A stretch of 9,707 nt of DNA from JBFWNZ01 sp050250795 (GCA_050250795.1 JBFWNZ010000133.1:1-9707); one strand, 5' to 3'; positions 1-8,555 are shown, counted from the stretch's first letter. Made by a program: numbers and translations. The notes: generated by a model from the sequence alone, not told the origin.

Positions 1-2
1 AA

Positions 3-497
3 GCCCTGCGCGCGACCAAGGAGAACATGGCCTTTTTCGAGGGCCAGCGGCAGCATCTCGAAGCCGAGAACCTGAAGCGTCGCGACGAGGCGCAGGCGGT
101 GGCCGGAAAGCTCGACGGGCTCAAGGTGGTGCTGATCCGCAGCGCCGGCGAGAGCGGGCAGCTTTACGGCTCGGTGACGGCGCGCGACATCGCCCAGGCG
201 GTGACGGAGAGCGGCTTCAAGATCGACCGCAGCCAGGTGCTGCTGGACCGGCCGCTCAAGTCACTGGGCCTGCACGATTACGGCGTGCGGCTGCACCCGG
301 AAGTGTCGGTCACGGTGACCGTGAACGTCGCCCGCAGCCAGGACGAAGCCGCGCTTCAGGCCCAGCTGGGCCGCGCCGTGGTCGGCCGCGAGGAAGACGA
401 CGAGGACGAGGCGCGCGAGGAGGCCGAGAGCCATTTCGACGCGCCCGAGTCGGAACCGGAAGCCGAGGCCGAAGCCGAGGAGCGCAGCGAAGGCTGA
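3..497 (+). CDS. rplI: 50S ribosomal protein L9 (5'-truncated by window edge)
   Basis: Ribosomal protein L9 binds 23S rRNA in the large subunit and helps keep the reading frame. The frame is open from base 3, upstream of the first ATG at 27, and reads ALRATKENMAFFE. This matches the end of the L9 N-terminal domain and the start of its long connecting helix, so the ATG at 27 is internal and roughly 25 N-terminal residues lie outside the window. After the helix comes the C-terminal rRNA-binding domain (GKLDGLKVVLIRSAGESGQLYGSVTARDIAQAV, then the LLDRPLKSLGLHDYGVRLHPEV region). The last ~37 residues form a strongly acidic Glu/Asp/Ala tail that E. coli L9 (about 149 aa) lacks. Such tails occur in some alphaproteobacterial L9 proteins. 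The gene ends at a TGA and a terminator follows 25 bases later. The family call is firm. Confidence 0.96.
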   Translation, partial: ALRATKENMAFFEGQRQHLEAENLKRRDEAQAVAGKLDGLKVVLIRSAGESGQLYGSVTARDIAQAVTESGFKIDRSQVLLDRPLKSLGLHDYGVRLHPEVSVTVTVNVARSQDEAALQAQLGRAVVGREEDDEDEAREEAESHFDAPESEPEAEAEAEERSEG

Positions 498-522
498 TCT
501 CCGCCTTCCGCCGGAATGCGCG

Positions 523-556
523 ACGGCCCGCCCTTTTGGCGGGCCGTTTGCGTTTT
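523..556 (+). terminator. Intrinsic terminator after rplI
   Basis: A perfect 10-bp GC-rich inverted repeat (ACGGCCCGCC at 523-532, GGCGGGCCGT at 538-547) closes a 5-base loop, cTTTT. A T-rich tail (TTTGCGTTTTA) follows. This is the classic shape of a Rho-independent terminator. It would end the transcript of the ribosomal-protein genes before dnaB, which implies that dnaB has its own promoter or is reached by read-through. Confidence 0.85.
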
Positions 557-628
557 ATCCCCGCTTTCCCCGCAAGCCGCAGGCGCCCGATTCTCGCATC
601 GGCGGGGGGCGGAGTGTAGACTGCCGCC

Positions 629-2140
629 ATGTCCCTTGCATTTTCCGAACGATCCTTTGCCGACGACGCGCCGACCTATCGCACGCCGCCGCACAACACC
701 GAGATCGAGGCGGCGCTGCTGGGCGCCATCCTGACCAACAACCGCGCCTATGAGCGGGTCAGCGATTTCCTGCTGGCCGAGCATTTCTACGAGCCGGTTC
801 TGGGCCGCATCTATGCCGCCGCCGCCAAGCTGATCGAGAGCGGTCAGGTCGCGAGTCCGCTGACCCTCCAGCACCATTTCGCGTCTGATCCCGCGCTGGC
901 CGAGGTCGGCGGCGCGCAGTACCTCTACGATCTGGCCGCCTCGGTGGTCACGGTCATCAACGCGACCGATTACGGCCGGTCGATCTATGACCTGCATGTG
1001 CGGCGCGAGTTGATCCAGCTCGGCGAATCCATGGTCAACGAAGCCTACGACGCCGATATCGACGACACGGCGCAGAACCAGATCGGCCGGTCCGAGGCGC
1101 GGCTCTACGAGCTGGCCACGACTGGCGAGGCCGAGCGGGCCACCGTCTCGCTCGCCGTCGCGACGAAGCACGCGCTGATCGCCGCCGAAGAGGCGTTCAA
1201 GCGCGACATCCCGGTGGTCGGCGTCGCGACGGGCTTCCGCGACCTGGACCGGATGCTGGGCGGCCTGCACCCCTCGGACCTGATCATCCTGGCCGCCCGC
1301 CCGTCGATGGGAAAGACGGCGCTGTCGACCAACATCGCCTTCAACGCAGCCAAGGCGTTCAAGGAACGGATCGACGAGCGCGGACGCGCCGTCACCGAAG
1401 GCGGATATGTCCTGTTCTTCTCGCTGGAAATGTCGGCCGAGCAGCTGGCGACCCGTCTTCTCGCCGAGCAGGGGCAGGTTCCCTCGGACCGCATCCGCCG
1501 CGGCGAGATCAGCGACGAGCAGTTCGAGCGGGTGGTGGTCGCCAGCCAGGAGTTGAACCGGGCACCGATGTTCATCGACGACACGCCGGCGCTCAGCATC
1601 TCCGCCCTGCGGACCCGCGCCCGGCGCCTCAAGCGGCAGAAGCGGCTGGACCTGATCATCGTCGACTATCTGCAACTGCTTCAGGGCAGCAGCAGCCGGC
1701 GCAACGAGAACCGCGTGCAGGAAATTTCCGAGATCACCCGCGGGCTCAAGACGCTGGCCAAGGAACTCGAAGTGCCGGTGATCGCCCTGTCGCAGCTGTC
1801 GCGCCAGGTCGAGCACCGCGAGGTGAAGCGCCCCCAACTCTCGGACCTTCGCGAATCGGGCACCATCGAACAGGATGCCGACGTGGTGATGTTCATCTAT
1901 CGCGAGGAATATTACCTGGAACGCGAAGCGCCCGCGCAGCGCGACAACGAATCGATCGACAAGTTCAACGAGCGCCGGGCGGAGTACGAGCAGCGGCTGG
2001 CCGAATCGCGCGGCATCGCCGAGGTCATCATCGCCAAGCAGCGCCACGGCCCGGTCGGCACGGTGCGGATGCTGTTCGACGGCGAGCTGACCAAGTTCAT
2101 GGATGCCGATTTGATCCATCACGATCCGGACGCCCGGTGA
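629..2140 (+). CDS. dnaB: Replicative DNA helicase DnaB
   Basis: DnaB is the hexameric ring helicase that unwinds DNA 5' to 3' at the replication fork and recruits primase. The 503-residue product has both family domains. The N-terminal helical domain (about residues 18-125) begins with PPHNTEIEAALLGAILTNN. The C-terminal RecA-like domain (about 200-490) carries Walker A ARPSMGKT with K229, Walker B LDLIIVDYLQLL with D346, the sensor segment ALSQLSRQVEHR (386-396) and the conserved SGTIEQDADVVMFIYR stretch. Length is slightly above the usual 450-480, and no intein interrupts the Walker motifs. The ATG at 629 is the first possible start, because an in-frame TAG lies at 617. The only Shine-Dalgarno-like match, GGAG at 611-614, is far away (14 bases). 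The gene lies beyond the rplI terminator, and alr starts 9 bases after its stop. The call is essentially certain. Confidence 0.98.
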   Translation: MSLAFSERSFADDAPTYRTPPHNTEIEAALLGAILTNNRAYERVSDFLLAEHFYEPVLGRIYAAAAKLIESGQVASPLTLQHHFASDPALAEVGGAQYLYDLAASVVTVINATDYGRSIYDLHVRRELIQLGESMVNEAYDADIDDTAQNQIGRSEARLYELATTGEAERATVSLAVATKHALIAAEEAFKRDIPVVGVATGFRDLDRMLGGLHPSDLIILAARPSMGKTALSTNIAFNAAKAFKERIDERGRAVTEGGYVLFFSLEMSAEQLATRLLAEQGQVPSDRIRRGEISDEQFERVVVASQELNRAPMFIDDTPALSISALRTRARRLKRQKRLDLIIVDYLQLLQGSSSRRNENRVQEISEITRGLKTLAKELEVPVIALSQLSRQVEHREVKRPQLSDLRESGTIEQDADVVMFIYREEYYLEREAPAQRDNESIDKFNERRAEYEQRLAESRGIAEVIIAKQRHGPVGTVRMLFDGELTKFMDADLIHHDPDAR

Positions 2141-2149
2141 CAGCCGCCG

Positions 2150-3265
2150 ATGCCGACTGAGTCCTGGAGCGGGCCGCCGCATGCGCCGACGGTCCTGACG
2201 GTCGATCTGGATGCCGTGGCCGCCAACTGGCGGCTGCTCGCGGCGCGCGCCGCCCCGGCGGCGACGGCGGCCGTCGTCAAGGCCGACGCCTATGGCCTGG
2301 GGATCGCCCCGGTCGCCCGCGCCCTGGCGACGGCGGGAACGCGCAGCTTCTTCGTCGCCCTTCTGGACGAGGCGCTCGCGCTGCGGTCCGTGCTGCCGGA
2401 GGCCGAAATCTTCGTGCTGAACGGCCCCGCGCCGGGCGAGGCCGAGGTTTACCGCGAGGCCCGCCTGATTCCCGTGCTGAACGATCCGGGGCAGCTGTCG
2501 CTATGGGCGCAGACATGCAGGGCCGCCCGCCCCCTGCCCGCCGCGATCCAGATCGACACCGGCATGTCGCGACTGGGCCTCAGCCCCGCCGAGACGGAGG
2601 CGCTGGCAGCCGACCCGGCCCGCCTTGCCGGGATCCCCGTCCGCTGCTGGATGAGCCACCTCGCCTGCGCCGAGACGCCGGACCATCCGCTGAACGCCAG
2701 GCAGCGCTACTCCTTCGCCGCATCGCTCGCGCGGCTGCCGGCGGCGCCGGCCTGTCTCGCGAACTCGTCGGGGGTCTTTCTGGGAGCCGGCTGGCACTTC
2801 GATATGGTGCGTCCGGGAGCCGCCCTGTTCGGCGTCGCACCGGTCGAGAACGCCCCCAATCCGATGCGCCAAGTCGTTCGCCTGCAAGCCAGAATCCTGC
2901 AGGTGCGCGACGTTGACACCCCCCAGACCGTTGGCTATGGTGCGACGCATTCGGTCGCCGGTGCGACGCGCATCGCGACAATAGCCGTGGGGTATGCGGA
3001 TGGGTATCTCCGCAGCCTGAGCGGGCGGGGAACGGCATATGCGGGCGAGGTCGCCCTTCCCGTGATCGGGCGGGTTTCGATGGATCTTGTCACCCTCGAC
3101 GTCACCAAGGTTCCAACATTGCAGCCGGGCGACACGGTCGACGTGATCGGCCCGCGCAATCCCGTCGATGCCGTGGCCGCCACAGCAGGCACCATCGGCT
3201 ATGAAATCCTGACCGGCCTCGGCCGCCGCTACCGGCGGCACTATGTCGGAGCCGGCGCCGCATGA
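2150..3265 (+). CDS. alr: Alanine racemase (PLP-dependent)
   Basis: The enzyme interconverts L- and D-alanine in the cytoplasm and supplies D-Ala for peptidoglycan. The 371-residue length is typical of the family. An N-terminal TIM-barrel carries the PLP-lysine motif AAVVKADAYGLG with K44. The substrate-contacting IQIDTGMSRLG segment follows, then NSSGVFLG. The C-terminal beta domain supplies the second catalytic base, Y263 in VGYGATH, plus GYADGYLRSL and GRVSMDL with M311. All key residues appear present. The ATG at 2150 is 9 bases after the dnaB stop and in the same frame. No Shine-Dalgarno is visible, so translation may be coupled to dnaB. The 3' third uses GTT, GGT, ATA, ACA, CCA and TTG codons more than its neighbours do. 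The stop overlaps an ATG of the next frame in an ATGA. Alr and DadX cannot be told apart by motifs, but there is no dadA beside it, so the biosynthetic form is more likely. Confidence 0.96.
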   Translation: MPTESWSGPPHAPTVLTVDLDAVAANWRLLAARAAPAATAAVVKADAYGLGIAPVARALATAGTRSFFVALLDEALALRSVLPEAEIFVLNGPAPGEAEVYREARLIPVLNDPGQLSLWAQTCRAARPLPAAIQIDTGMSRLGLSPAETEALAADPARLAGIPVRCWMSHLACAETPDHPLNARQRYSFAASLARLPAAPACLANSSGVFLGAGWHFDMVRPGAALFGVAPVENAPNPMRQVVRLQARILQVRDVDTPQTVGYGATHSVAGATRIATIAVGYADGYLRSLSGRGTAYAGEVALPVIGRVSMDLVTLDVTKVPTLQPGDTVDVIGPRNPVDAVAATAGTIGYEILTGLGRRYRRHYVGAGAA

Positions 3266-3275
3266 GCGCCGCCCC

Positions 3276-3280
3276 GGAGG
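3276..3280 (+). promoter_or_regulatory. Shine-Dalgarno favouring the second ATG of mlaE
   Basis: GGAGG sits 5 bases before the in-frame ATG at 3286. The earlier ATG at 3262 overlaps the alr stop (ATGA) and has only a four-base GGAG (3248-3251) at a 10-base distance. The stronger, better-spaced site points to 3286 as the main start. Both starts could be used, the first through coupling to alr. Confidence 0.6.
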
Positions 3281-3285
3281 ACGCA

Positions 3286-4092
3286 ATGCAGGCGCCCGCG
3301 CGACCGGCCCTGGAGCGGATCAATATTCTGCGCCCCATCGGCAGCGGCTTCATCGGCTTTCTGGAATCGACCGGGCAACTGAGCCTGTTCACCCTGGTCG
3401 CGCTGTCGCATTGCGTGCGTCCGCCCTTCTATCTGCGGCTGCTGCTGCGGCAGATGATCGACATCGGCTATTACTCGCTGCCGGTCGTCGGCCTGACCAC
3501 GCTGTTCTCGGGCATGGTGCTGGCGCTGCAAAGCTACACCGGCTTCGCGCGCTTCTCGGCCGAGGGTGCGGTCGCCACGGTCGTCGTGCTGTCGATGACG
3601 CGCGAGCTTGGGCCCGTCCTGGCGGGATTGATGGTCGCGGGCCGAGTCGGCGCCGCGATGTCGGCCGAGATCGGCACGATGCGCGTGACCGAACAGATCG
3701 ACGCCCTGGTCACGCTCTCGACCAACCCGTTCAAGTATCTCGTGGCGCCGCGCCTGATCGCCGGCCTGACCATGCTGCCGGTCCTGGTGCTGGTGGGCGA
3801 CATCATCGGCGTGTTCGGCGGCTATATCGTCGCGGTCTACAAGCTGGACTTCAACGCCGCGACCTATCTGAAGAACAGCTGGGACTTCCTCGAATTCATG
3901 GATGTGTTCTCGGGGCTGGTGAAGGCGGCGGTGTTCGGCTTCCTGATCACGCTGATGGGCTGCTACCACGGCTATCACAGCCGCGGCGGCGCGCAGGGCG
4001 TGGGCGCGGCGACGACGAATGCCGTGGTCTCCGCCTCGATCCTGATCCTGGTGTTCAACTACTTCATCACCGCGGCCTTCTTCGGCAGCTGA
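3286..4092 (+). CDS. mlaE: MlaE-type ABC transporter permease (phospholipid transport)
   Basis: MlaE is the inner-membrane permease of the MCE/Mla system, which moves phospholipids between the inner and outer membranes and keeps outer-membrane lipid asymmetry. Positions here are counted from the alternative ATG at 3262 (276 aa); from 3286 the product is 268 aa, near the family norm of about 260. An N-terminal amphipathic segment (20-60, ILRPIGSGFIGFLESTGQL) precedes several hydrophobic helices at about 70-90, 165-193, 215-237 and 252-274. The family signature RELGPVLAGLMVAGRVGAAMSAEIGTM followed by RVTEQIDAL (about 114-149) is the loop that contacts the ATPase. A second conserved stretch, GCYHGYHSRGGAQGVG, lies at 233-248. 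The gene is followed after 9 bases by the ATPase gene mlaF. No mlaD (MCE domain), mlaC or mlaB lies in the window. Membership of the family is clear; the cargo is inferred from the family. Confidence 0.93.
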   Translation: MQAPARPALERINILRPIGSGFIGFLESTGQLSLFTLVALSHCVRPPFYLRLLLRQMIDIGYYSLPVVGLTTLFSGMVLALQSYTGFARFSAEGAVATVVVLSMTRELGPVLAGLMVAGRVGAAMSAEIGTMRVTEQIDALVTLSTNPFKYLVAPRLIAGLTMLPVLVLVGDIIGVFGGYIVAVYKLDFNAATYLKNSWDFLEFMDVFSGLVKAAVFGFLITLMGCYHGYHSRGGAQGVGAATTNAVVSASILILVFNYFITAAFFGS

Positions 4093-4101
4093 GGCAGGCG
4101 G

Positions 4102-4875
4102 ATGGCCACACCCAAGATCAGCCTCAAGGGTGTCCGCAAGCGGTTCGGCAGCAATGTCGTGCTCGACGGGGTGGACCTCGAACTCGGAGCCGGCGAATCG
4201 CTGGTCATCATCGGCGGCTCGGGCTCGGGCAAGTCGGTGACGCTGAAATGCATCCTCGGCCTGCTGACGCCGGACGCCGGCAGCATCGAGGTGGACGGCC
4301 AGTCCGTCGTCCGCATCGGCGATGCCGAGCGCGAGCGCATCAACCGCAAGATCGGCATGCTGTTCCAGAACGCGGCGCTGTTCGACAGCCTGACGGTCTG
4401 GGAGAACGTGGCCTTCGGGCTGATCCAGGGCCAGCGGCTGGACCGCCGCCGCGCCCGCGACATCGCCATCGAGAAGCTGGCCCAGGTCGGGCTGGGCCCA
4501 GCCGTCGGCGAGCTGTCGCCGGCCGAGCTGTCGGGCGGCATGCGCAAGCGCGTCGGCCTTGCCCGCGCCATCGCCACCGAGCCCGAGATCATCTTCTTCG
4601 ACGAGCCGACGACCGGCCTCGACCCGATCATGGGCGACGTGATCAACGACCTGATCGTGAAATGCGTGCGCGAACTGGGGGCGACGGCGCTGTCCATCAC
4701 CCACGACATGGCGAGCGCGCGCAAGATCTCGGACCGCATCGCGATGCTGTACAAGGGCCGCATCGTCTGGGACGGGCGGACGGACGGCATCGACGAGTCC
4801 GGCAACCCCTATGTCGACCAGTTCATCCACGGCCGCGCCGAGGGTCCCATCCAGATGGAGCTGCGGCGGCTGTGA
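4102..4875 (+). CDS. mlaF: MlaF-type ABC transporter ATP-binding protein
   Basis: This is the cytoplasmic ATPase that drives the MlaE permease. The 257-residue protein is a single nucleotide-binding domain with all motifs in order: Walker A GGSGSGKS (38-45, K44), Q-loop FQNAALFDSLTVWENVAFG (Q89), signature LSGGMRKRVGLARAIA (from 143), Walker B IIFFDEPTTGLDP with catalytic E168, and H-loop histidine H201. The LSGGM signature and the C-terminal NPYVDQFIHGRAEGPI tail are typical of the MCE/Mla (Ttg2A-like) ATPases rather than of amino-acid importers. In MlaF such a tail reaches across the dimer. GAGG at 4091-4094 overlaps the mlaE stop and sits 7 bases before the ATG, so the two genes are translated together. 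The MCE partner MlaD must be encoded elsewhere if the system is complete. Confidence 0.94.
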   Translation: MATPKISLKGVRKRFGSNVVLDGVDLELGAGESLVIIGGSGSGKSVTLKCILGLLTPDAGSIEVDGQSVVRIGDAERERINRKIGMLFQNAALFDSLTVWENVAFGLIQGQRLDRRRARDIAIEKLAQVGLGPAVGELSPAELSGGMRKRVGLARAIATEPEIIFFDEPTTGLDPIMGDVINDLIVKCVRELGATALSITHDMASARKISDRIAMLYKGRIVWDGRTDGIDESGNPYVDQFIHGRAEGPIQMELRRL

Positions 4876-4918
4876 CACGCGGCGGCCCCGCACGGTGCCG
4901 CCCTATCGAGGCGCCCTG

Positions 4919-6337
<1,419 letters not shown>

Positions 6338-6339
6338 GC

Positions 6340-7056
6340 ATGCAGGGTCTGCCGATCGCCGATGTCGTGATCCTGATCGTGCTGCTGATCTCGGCGCTGC
6401 TGGCCTTCGCCCGCGGCTTCGTCAAGGAAATGCTGTCGGTGTTCGCATGGGTCGGCGCGGCGCTGGCCGCGCTGTACGGCTTTCCCTATGTGCGCCCGCT
6501 GGCGCGGAAATACGTGTCGGTGGAGATCGTTGCCGACCTGATCGCGGGGGCCGCGGTCTTCGTCGTCGCGCTGATTGTGCTGTCGGTCATCAGCCAGGCG
6601 ATCTCAAGCGGCGTGCGGCAGAGCGCGGTCAGCGGGCTCGACCGGGCGCTGGGCTTCGCGTTCGGACTCGTGCGGGGTGCAGTCCTCGTCTGCCTGCTGT
6701 ATATCGGCGCGCAATGGTTCTGGACGGCGGAGCAGATGCCGCAGGTCATCGCCGAAGCGCGGGCGACGCCGATGGTGCGCCAGGGCGCCAACTGGCTGCT
6801 GACGCTGGTGCCGGAGGAGGCACGGCGCGAGACCGAAGCGGCAGCCGGCAGCGCACGGGAACGGGCGCTGCAGGCGCAGGAGGCGGAGAAGACGCTGGAC
6901 CGGCTGATCCGGCCGCAGCCGGAACTGCCGGTCCCGGCACCGGGCACGCCGCCCGCAGAGCAACAACCGCCGGCCTACAGCGATTCCCAGGTTCGGGACA
7001 TGCAACGGCTGATCGACAGTACGCAGCAGAACAAACGGCCTGAGACCAAGCCGTAA
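6340..7056 (+). CDS. cvpA: CvpA family inner-membrane protein
   Basis: CvpA is a small inner-membrane protein first named for its role in colicin V production in E. coli, where it is co-transcribed with purF. Its molecular role is not settled; links to envelope stress have been described. The 238-residue product has four hydrophobic stretches at about 6-24, 31-48, 66-88 and 104-128. The family pattern ARGFVKEMLSVFAWVGA lies between the first two, and SGLDRALGFAFGLVRGAVL leads the fourth. A soluble tail follows (about 130-238): an Ala/Glu-rich probable helix (155-187), a Pro-rich stretch (192-212) and a terminal segment, DSQVRDMQRLIDSTQQ. E. coli CvpA is only about 160 aa. The ATG is 2 bases after the radA stop; the frame is open upstream, but only this start gives the first membrane helix at the N-terminus. 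purF follows closely, as in many proteobacteria. Confidence 0.9.
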   Translation: MQGLPIADVVILIVLLISALLAFARGFVKEMLSVFAWVGAALAALYGFPYVRPLARKYVSVEIVADLIAGAAVFVVALIVLSVISQAISSGVRQSAVSGLDRALGFAFGLVRGAVLVCLLYIGAQWFWTAEQMPQVIAEARATPMVRQGANWLLTLVPEEARRETEAAAGSARERALQAQEAEKTLDRLIRPQPELPVPAPGTPPAEQQPPAYSDSQVRDMQRLIDSTQQNKRPETKP

Positions 7057-7070
7057 GCGGCAGGCCAAGC

Positions 7071-7075
7071 GAGGG
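7071..7075 (+). promoter_or_regulatory. Shine-Dalgarno deciding the purF start
   Basis: GAGGG lies 5 bases before the ATG at 7081. The alternative in-frame GTG at 7075 overlaps this site, so a ribosome bound here would start at 7081. That removes two residues from the longest open frame. Confidence 0.65.
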
Positions 7076-7080
7076 TGAGC

Positions 7081-8535
7081 ATGCTGACCACCAACCCCTA
7101 TGACGACGACCATCTGCGCGAGGAATGCGCGGTCTTCGGCATCTACGGCCATGAGGAGGCGGCGGCGCTGACGGCGCTCGGCCTGCACGCCCTCCAGCAC
7201 CGCGGGCAGGAGGCGGCGGGCATCGTCGCCTTCGACGGCACCCAGTTCCGGGCGCATCGCGAATTGGGGCTGGTCGGCGACATCTTCTCGCGCCGTTCGG
7301 TGATCGAGCGCCTGTCGGGGCATGCCGCCGTCGGCCACACGCGCTATTCGACGACGGGCGAGCCGCTGCTGCGCAACGTCCAGCCGCTGTTCGCCGAATT
7401 CTCCATCGGCGGCTTCGCCATCGCGCATAACGGCAACCTGACCAATGCGATGGCCCTGAAAACCGACCTCGTCGCCCAGGGCGCCATCTTCCAGTCCACC
7501 ACCGACACCGAGGTGATCAACCACCTGATGTCCGCCGGCAAAGGCGACGTGGTGGAACGGATGATCGAGGCGTTGCGCCGGGTCGAGGGCGCCTATTCGC
7601 TGATCGCGATGAACAAGGACGCGCTGATCGGGGTGCGCGACCCGTCGGGCGTGCGGCCGCTGGTGCTGGGCCGGATGGGCGACGGCTGCTGGCTGATGGC
7701 CTCGGAGAGCGTGGCCTTCGACATCGTGGCGGCGGAATATGTCCGCGATGTCGAGCCGGGCGAACTGATCGTCATCGACTCCGAGGGGCTGCACAGCCAC
7801 CGCCCCTTCCCGCCCGCCAAGCCGCGCTTCTGCGTGTTCGAATACATCTACTTCGCCCGGCCCGACAGCGTGATCGAGGGCACCTCCGTCTACGAGGCGC
7901 GCCAGCGCATCGGCGCGGAACTGGCCCGCGAGGCGCCGGCCGATGCCGATGTCGTGGTGCCGGTGCCCGATTCCGGCGTGCCCGCTTCCATCGGCTTCGC
8001 GACCCAGTCCGGCCTGCCCTTCGAGTTCGGCATCATCCGCAACCATTATGTCGGCCGCACCTTCATCGAGCCCAGCGACGAGATCCGCAATTTCGGCGTG
8101 AAGCTGAAGCACAACGCCAACCGCCCGATCCTGAACGGCAAGCGCGTGGTGCTGGTGGACGATTCCATCGTGCGCGGAACCACCTCGCGCAAGATCGTGG
8201 AGATGGTGCGCAGCGCCGGTGCCAAAGAGGTGCATATGCGCATCTCCAGCCCGCCGACGACGCATTCCTGCTTCTACGGCGTCGACACGCCCGAGCAGGA
8301 CAAGCTGCTGGCGCATCGCTACGACGTGGAGGGCATGCGCAAGCTGATCGGCGCCGACAGCCTGGGCTTCATCTCCATCGACGGGCTGTACCGCGCGATG
8401 GGACGCGGCAATCGCATACCCGGCGATCCGCAGTATTGCGACGCCTGCTTCACCGGCGACTATCCGATCCGGCTGACCGACCAGCTCGGCCGCAACGGCC
8501 CGCGGCAATTGTCGCTGCTCGCCGAATCCGCCTGA
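7081..8535 (+). CDS. purF: Amidophosphoribosyltransferase (PurF, iron-sulphur type)
   Basis: The enzyme makes phosphoribosylamine from PRPP and glutamine, the first committed step of purine synthesis. The 484-residue protein has an N-terminal Ntn-type glutaminase domain. The likely nucleophile is C16 in REECAVFG, so a 15-residue propeptide must be removed, as in the Bacillus subtilis enzyme; E. coli PurF has its Cys directly after Met. Supporting glutaminase motifs are LQHRGQEAAGI, GHTRYSTTG and AHNGNLTN. The phosphoribosyltransferase domain has the PRPP loop VVLVDDSIVRGTTS (356-369). Four cysteines at C251 (FCVFEYIYFARPDS), C397 (SCFYG), C453 and C456 (YCDACF) match the 4Fe-4S ligands of the B. 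subtilis type. The gene is 24 bases after cvpA; no purine riboswitch or other leader fits in that gap. An SDR gene follows 20 bases later. Confidence 0.97.
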   Translation: MLTTNPYDDDHLREECAVFGIYGHEEAAALTALGLHALQHRGQEAAGIVAFDGTQFRAHRELGLVGDIFSRRSVIERLSGHAAVGHTRYSTTGEPLLRNVQPLFAEFSIGGFAIAHNGNLTNAMALKTDLVAQGAIFQSTTDTEVINHLMSAGKGDVVERMIEALRRVEGAYSLIAMNKDALIGVRDPSGVRPLVLGRMGDGCWLMASESVAFDIVAAEYVRDVEPGELIVIDSEGLHSHRPFPPAKPRFCVFEYIYFARPDSVIEGTSVYEARQRIGAELAREAPADADVVVPVPDSGVPASIGFATQSGLPFEFGIIRNHYVGRTFIEPSDEIRNFGVKLKHNANRPILNGKRVVLVDDSIVRGTTSRKIVEMVRSAGAKEVHMRISSPPTTHSCFYGVDTPEQDKLLAHRYDVEGMRKLIGADSLGFISIDGLYRAMGRGNRIPGDPQYCDACFTGDYPIRLTDQLGRNGPRQLSLLAESA

Positions 8536-8555
8536 CGAACGAGGGGACCGACCGC

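Noticed and set aside
591..620. Possible -35 (TTCTCG) and -10 (TGTAGA) before dnaB
   Set aside because: Each hexamer matches consensus at only about half its positions or fewer; with this base composition such matches are expected by chance.
356..2182. 608-codon open frame on the minus strand, antisense to dnaB
   Set aside because: In high-GC genes the antisense frame in register with G/C third positions is often open. The translation is His/Arg/Gly/Asp/Leu-rich with no recognisable domain, while the plus strand encodes an intact DnaB.
3241..4893. Long open frames on both strands over mlaE-mlaF (550 and 558 codons)
   Set aside because: Both are shadows of the verified mlaE and mlaF frames; their compositions (Arg/Gly/Ala-rich or His/Asp/Gln-rich) look like out-of-frame translation and they show no motifs.
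6604..8508. 634-codon minus-strand frame across cvpA and purF
   Set aside because: It spans two well-supported plus-strand genes in antisense, has no recognisable motif and has the amino-acid skew of a codon-bias artefact.
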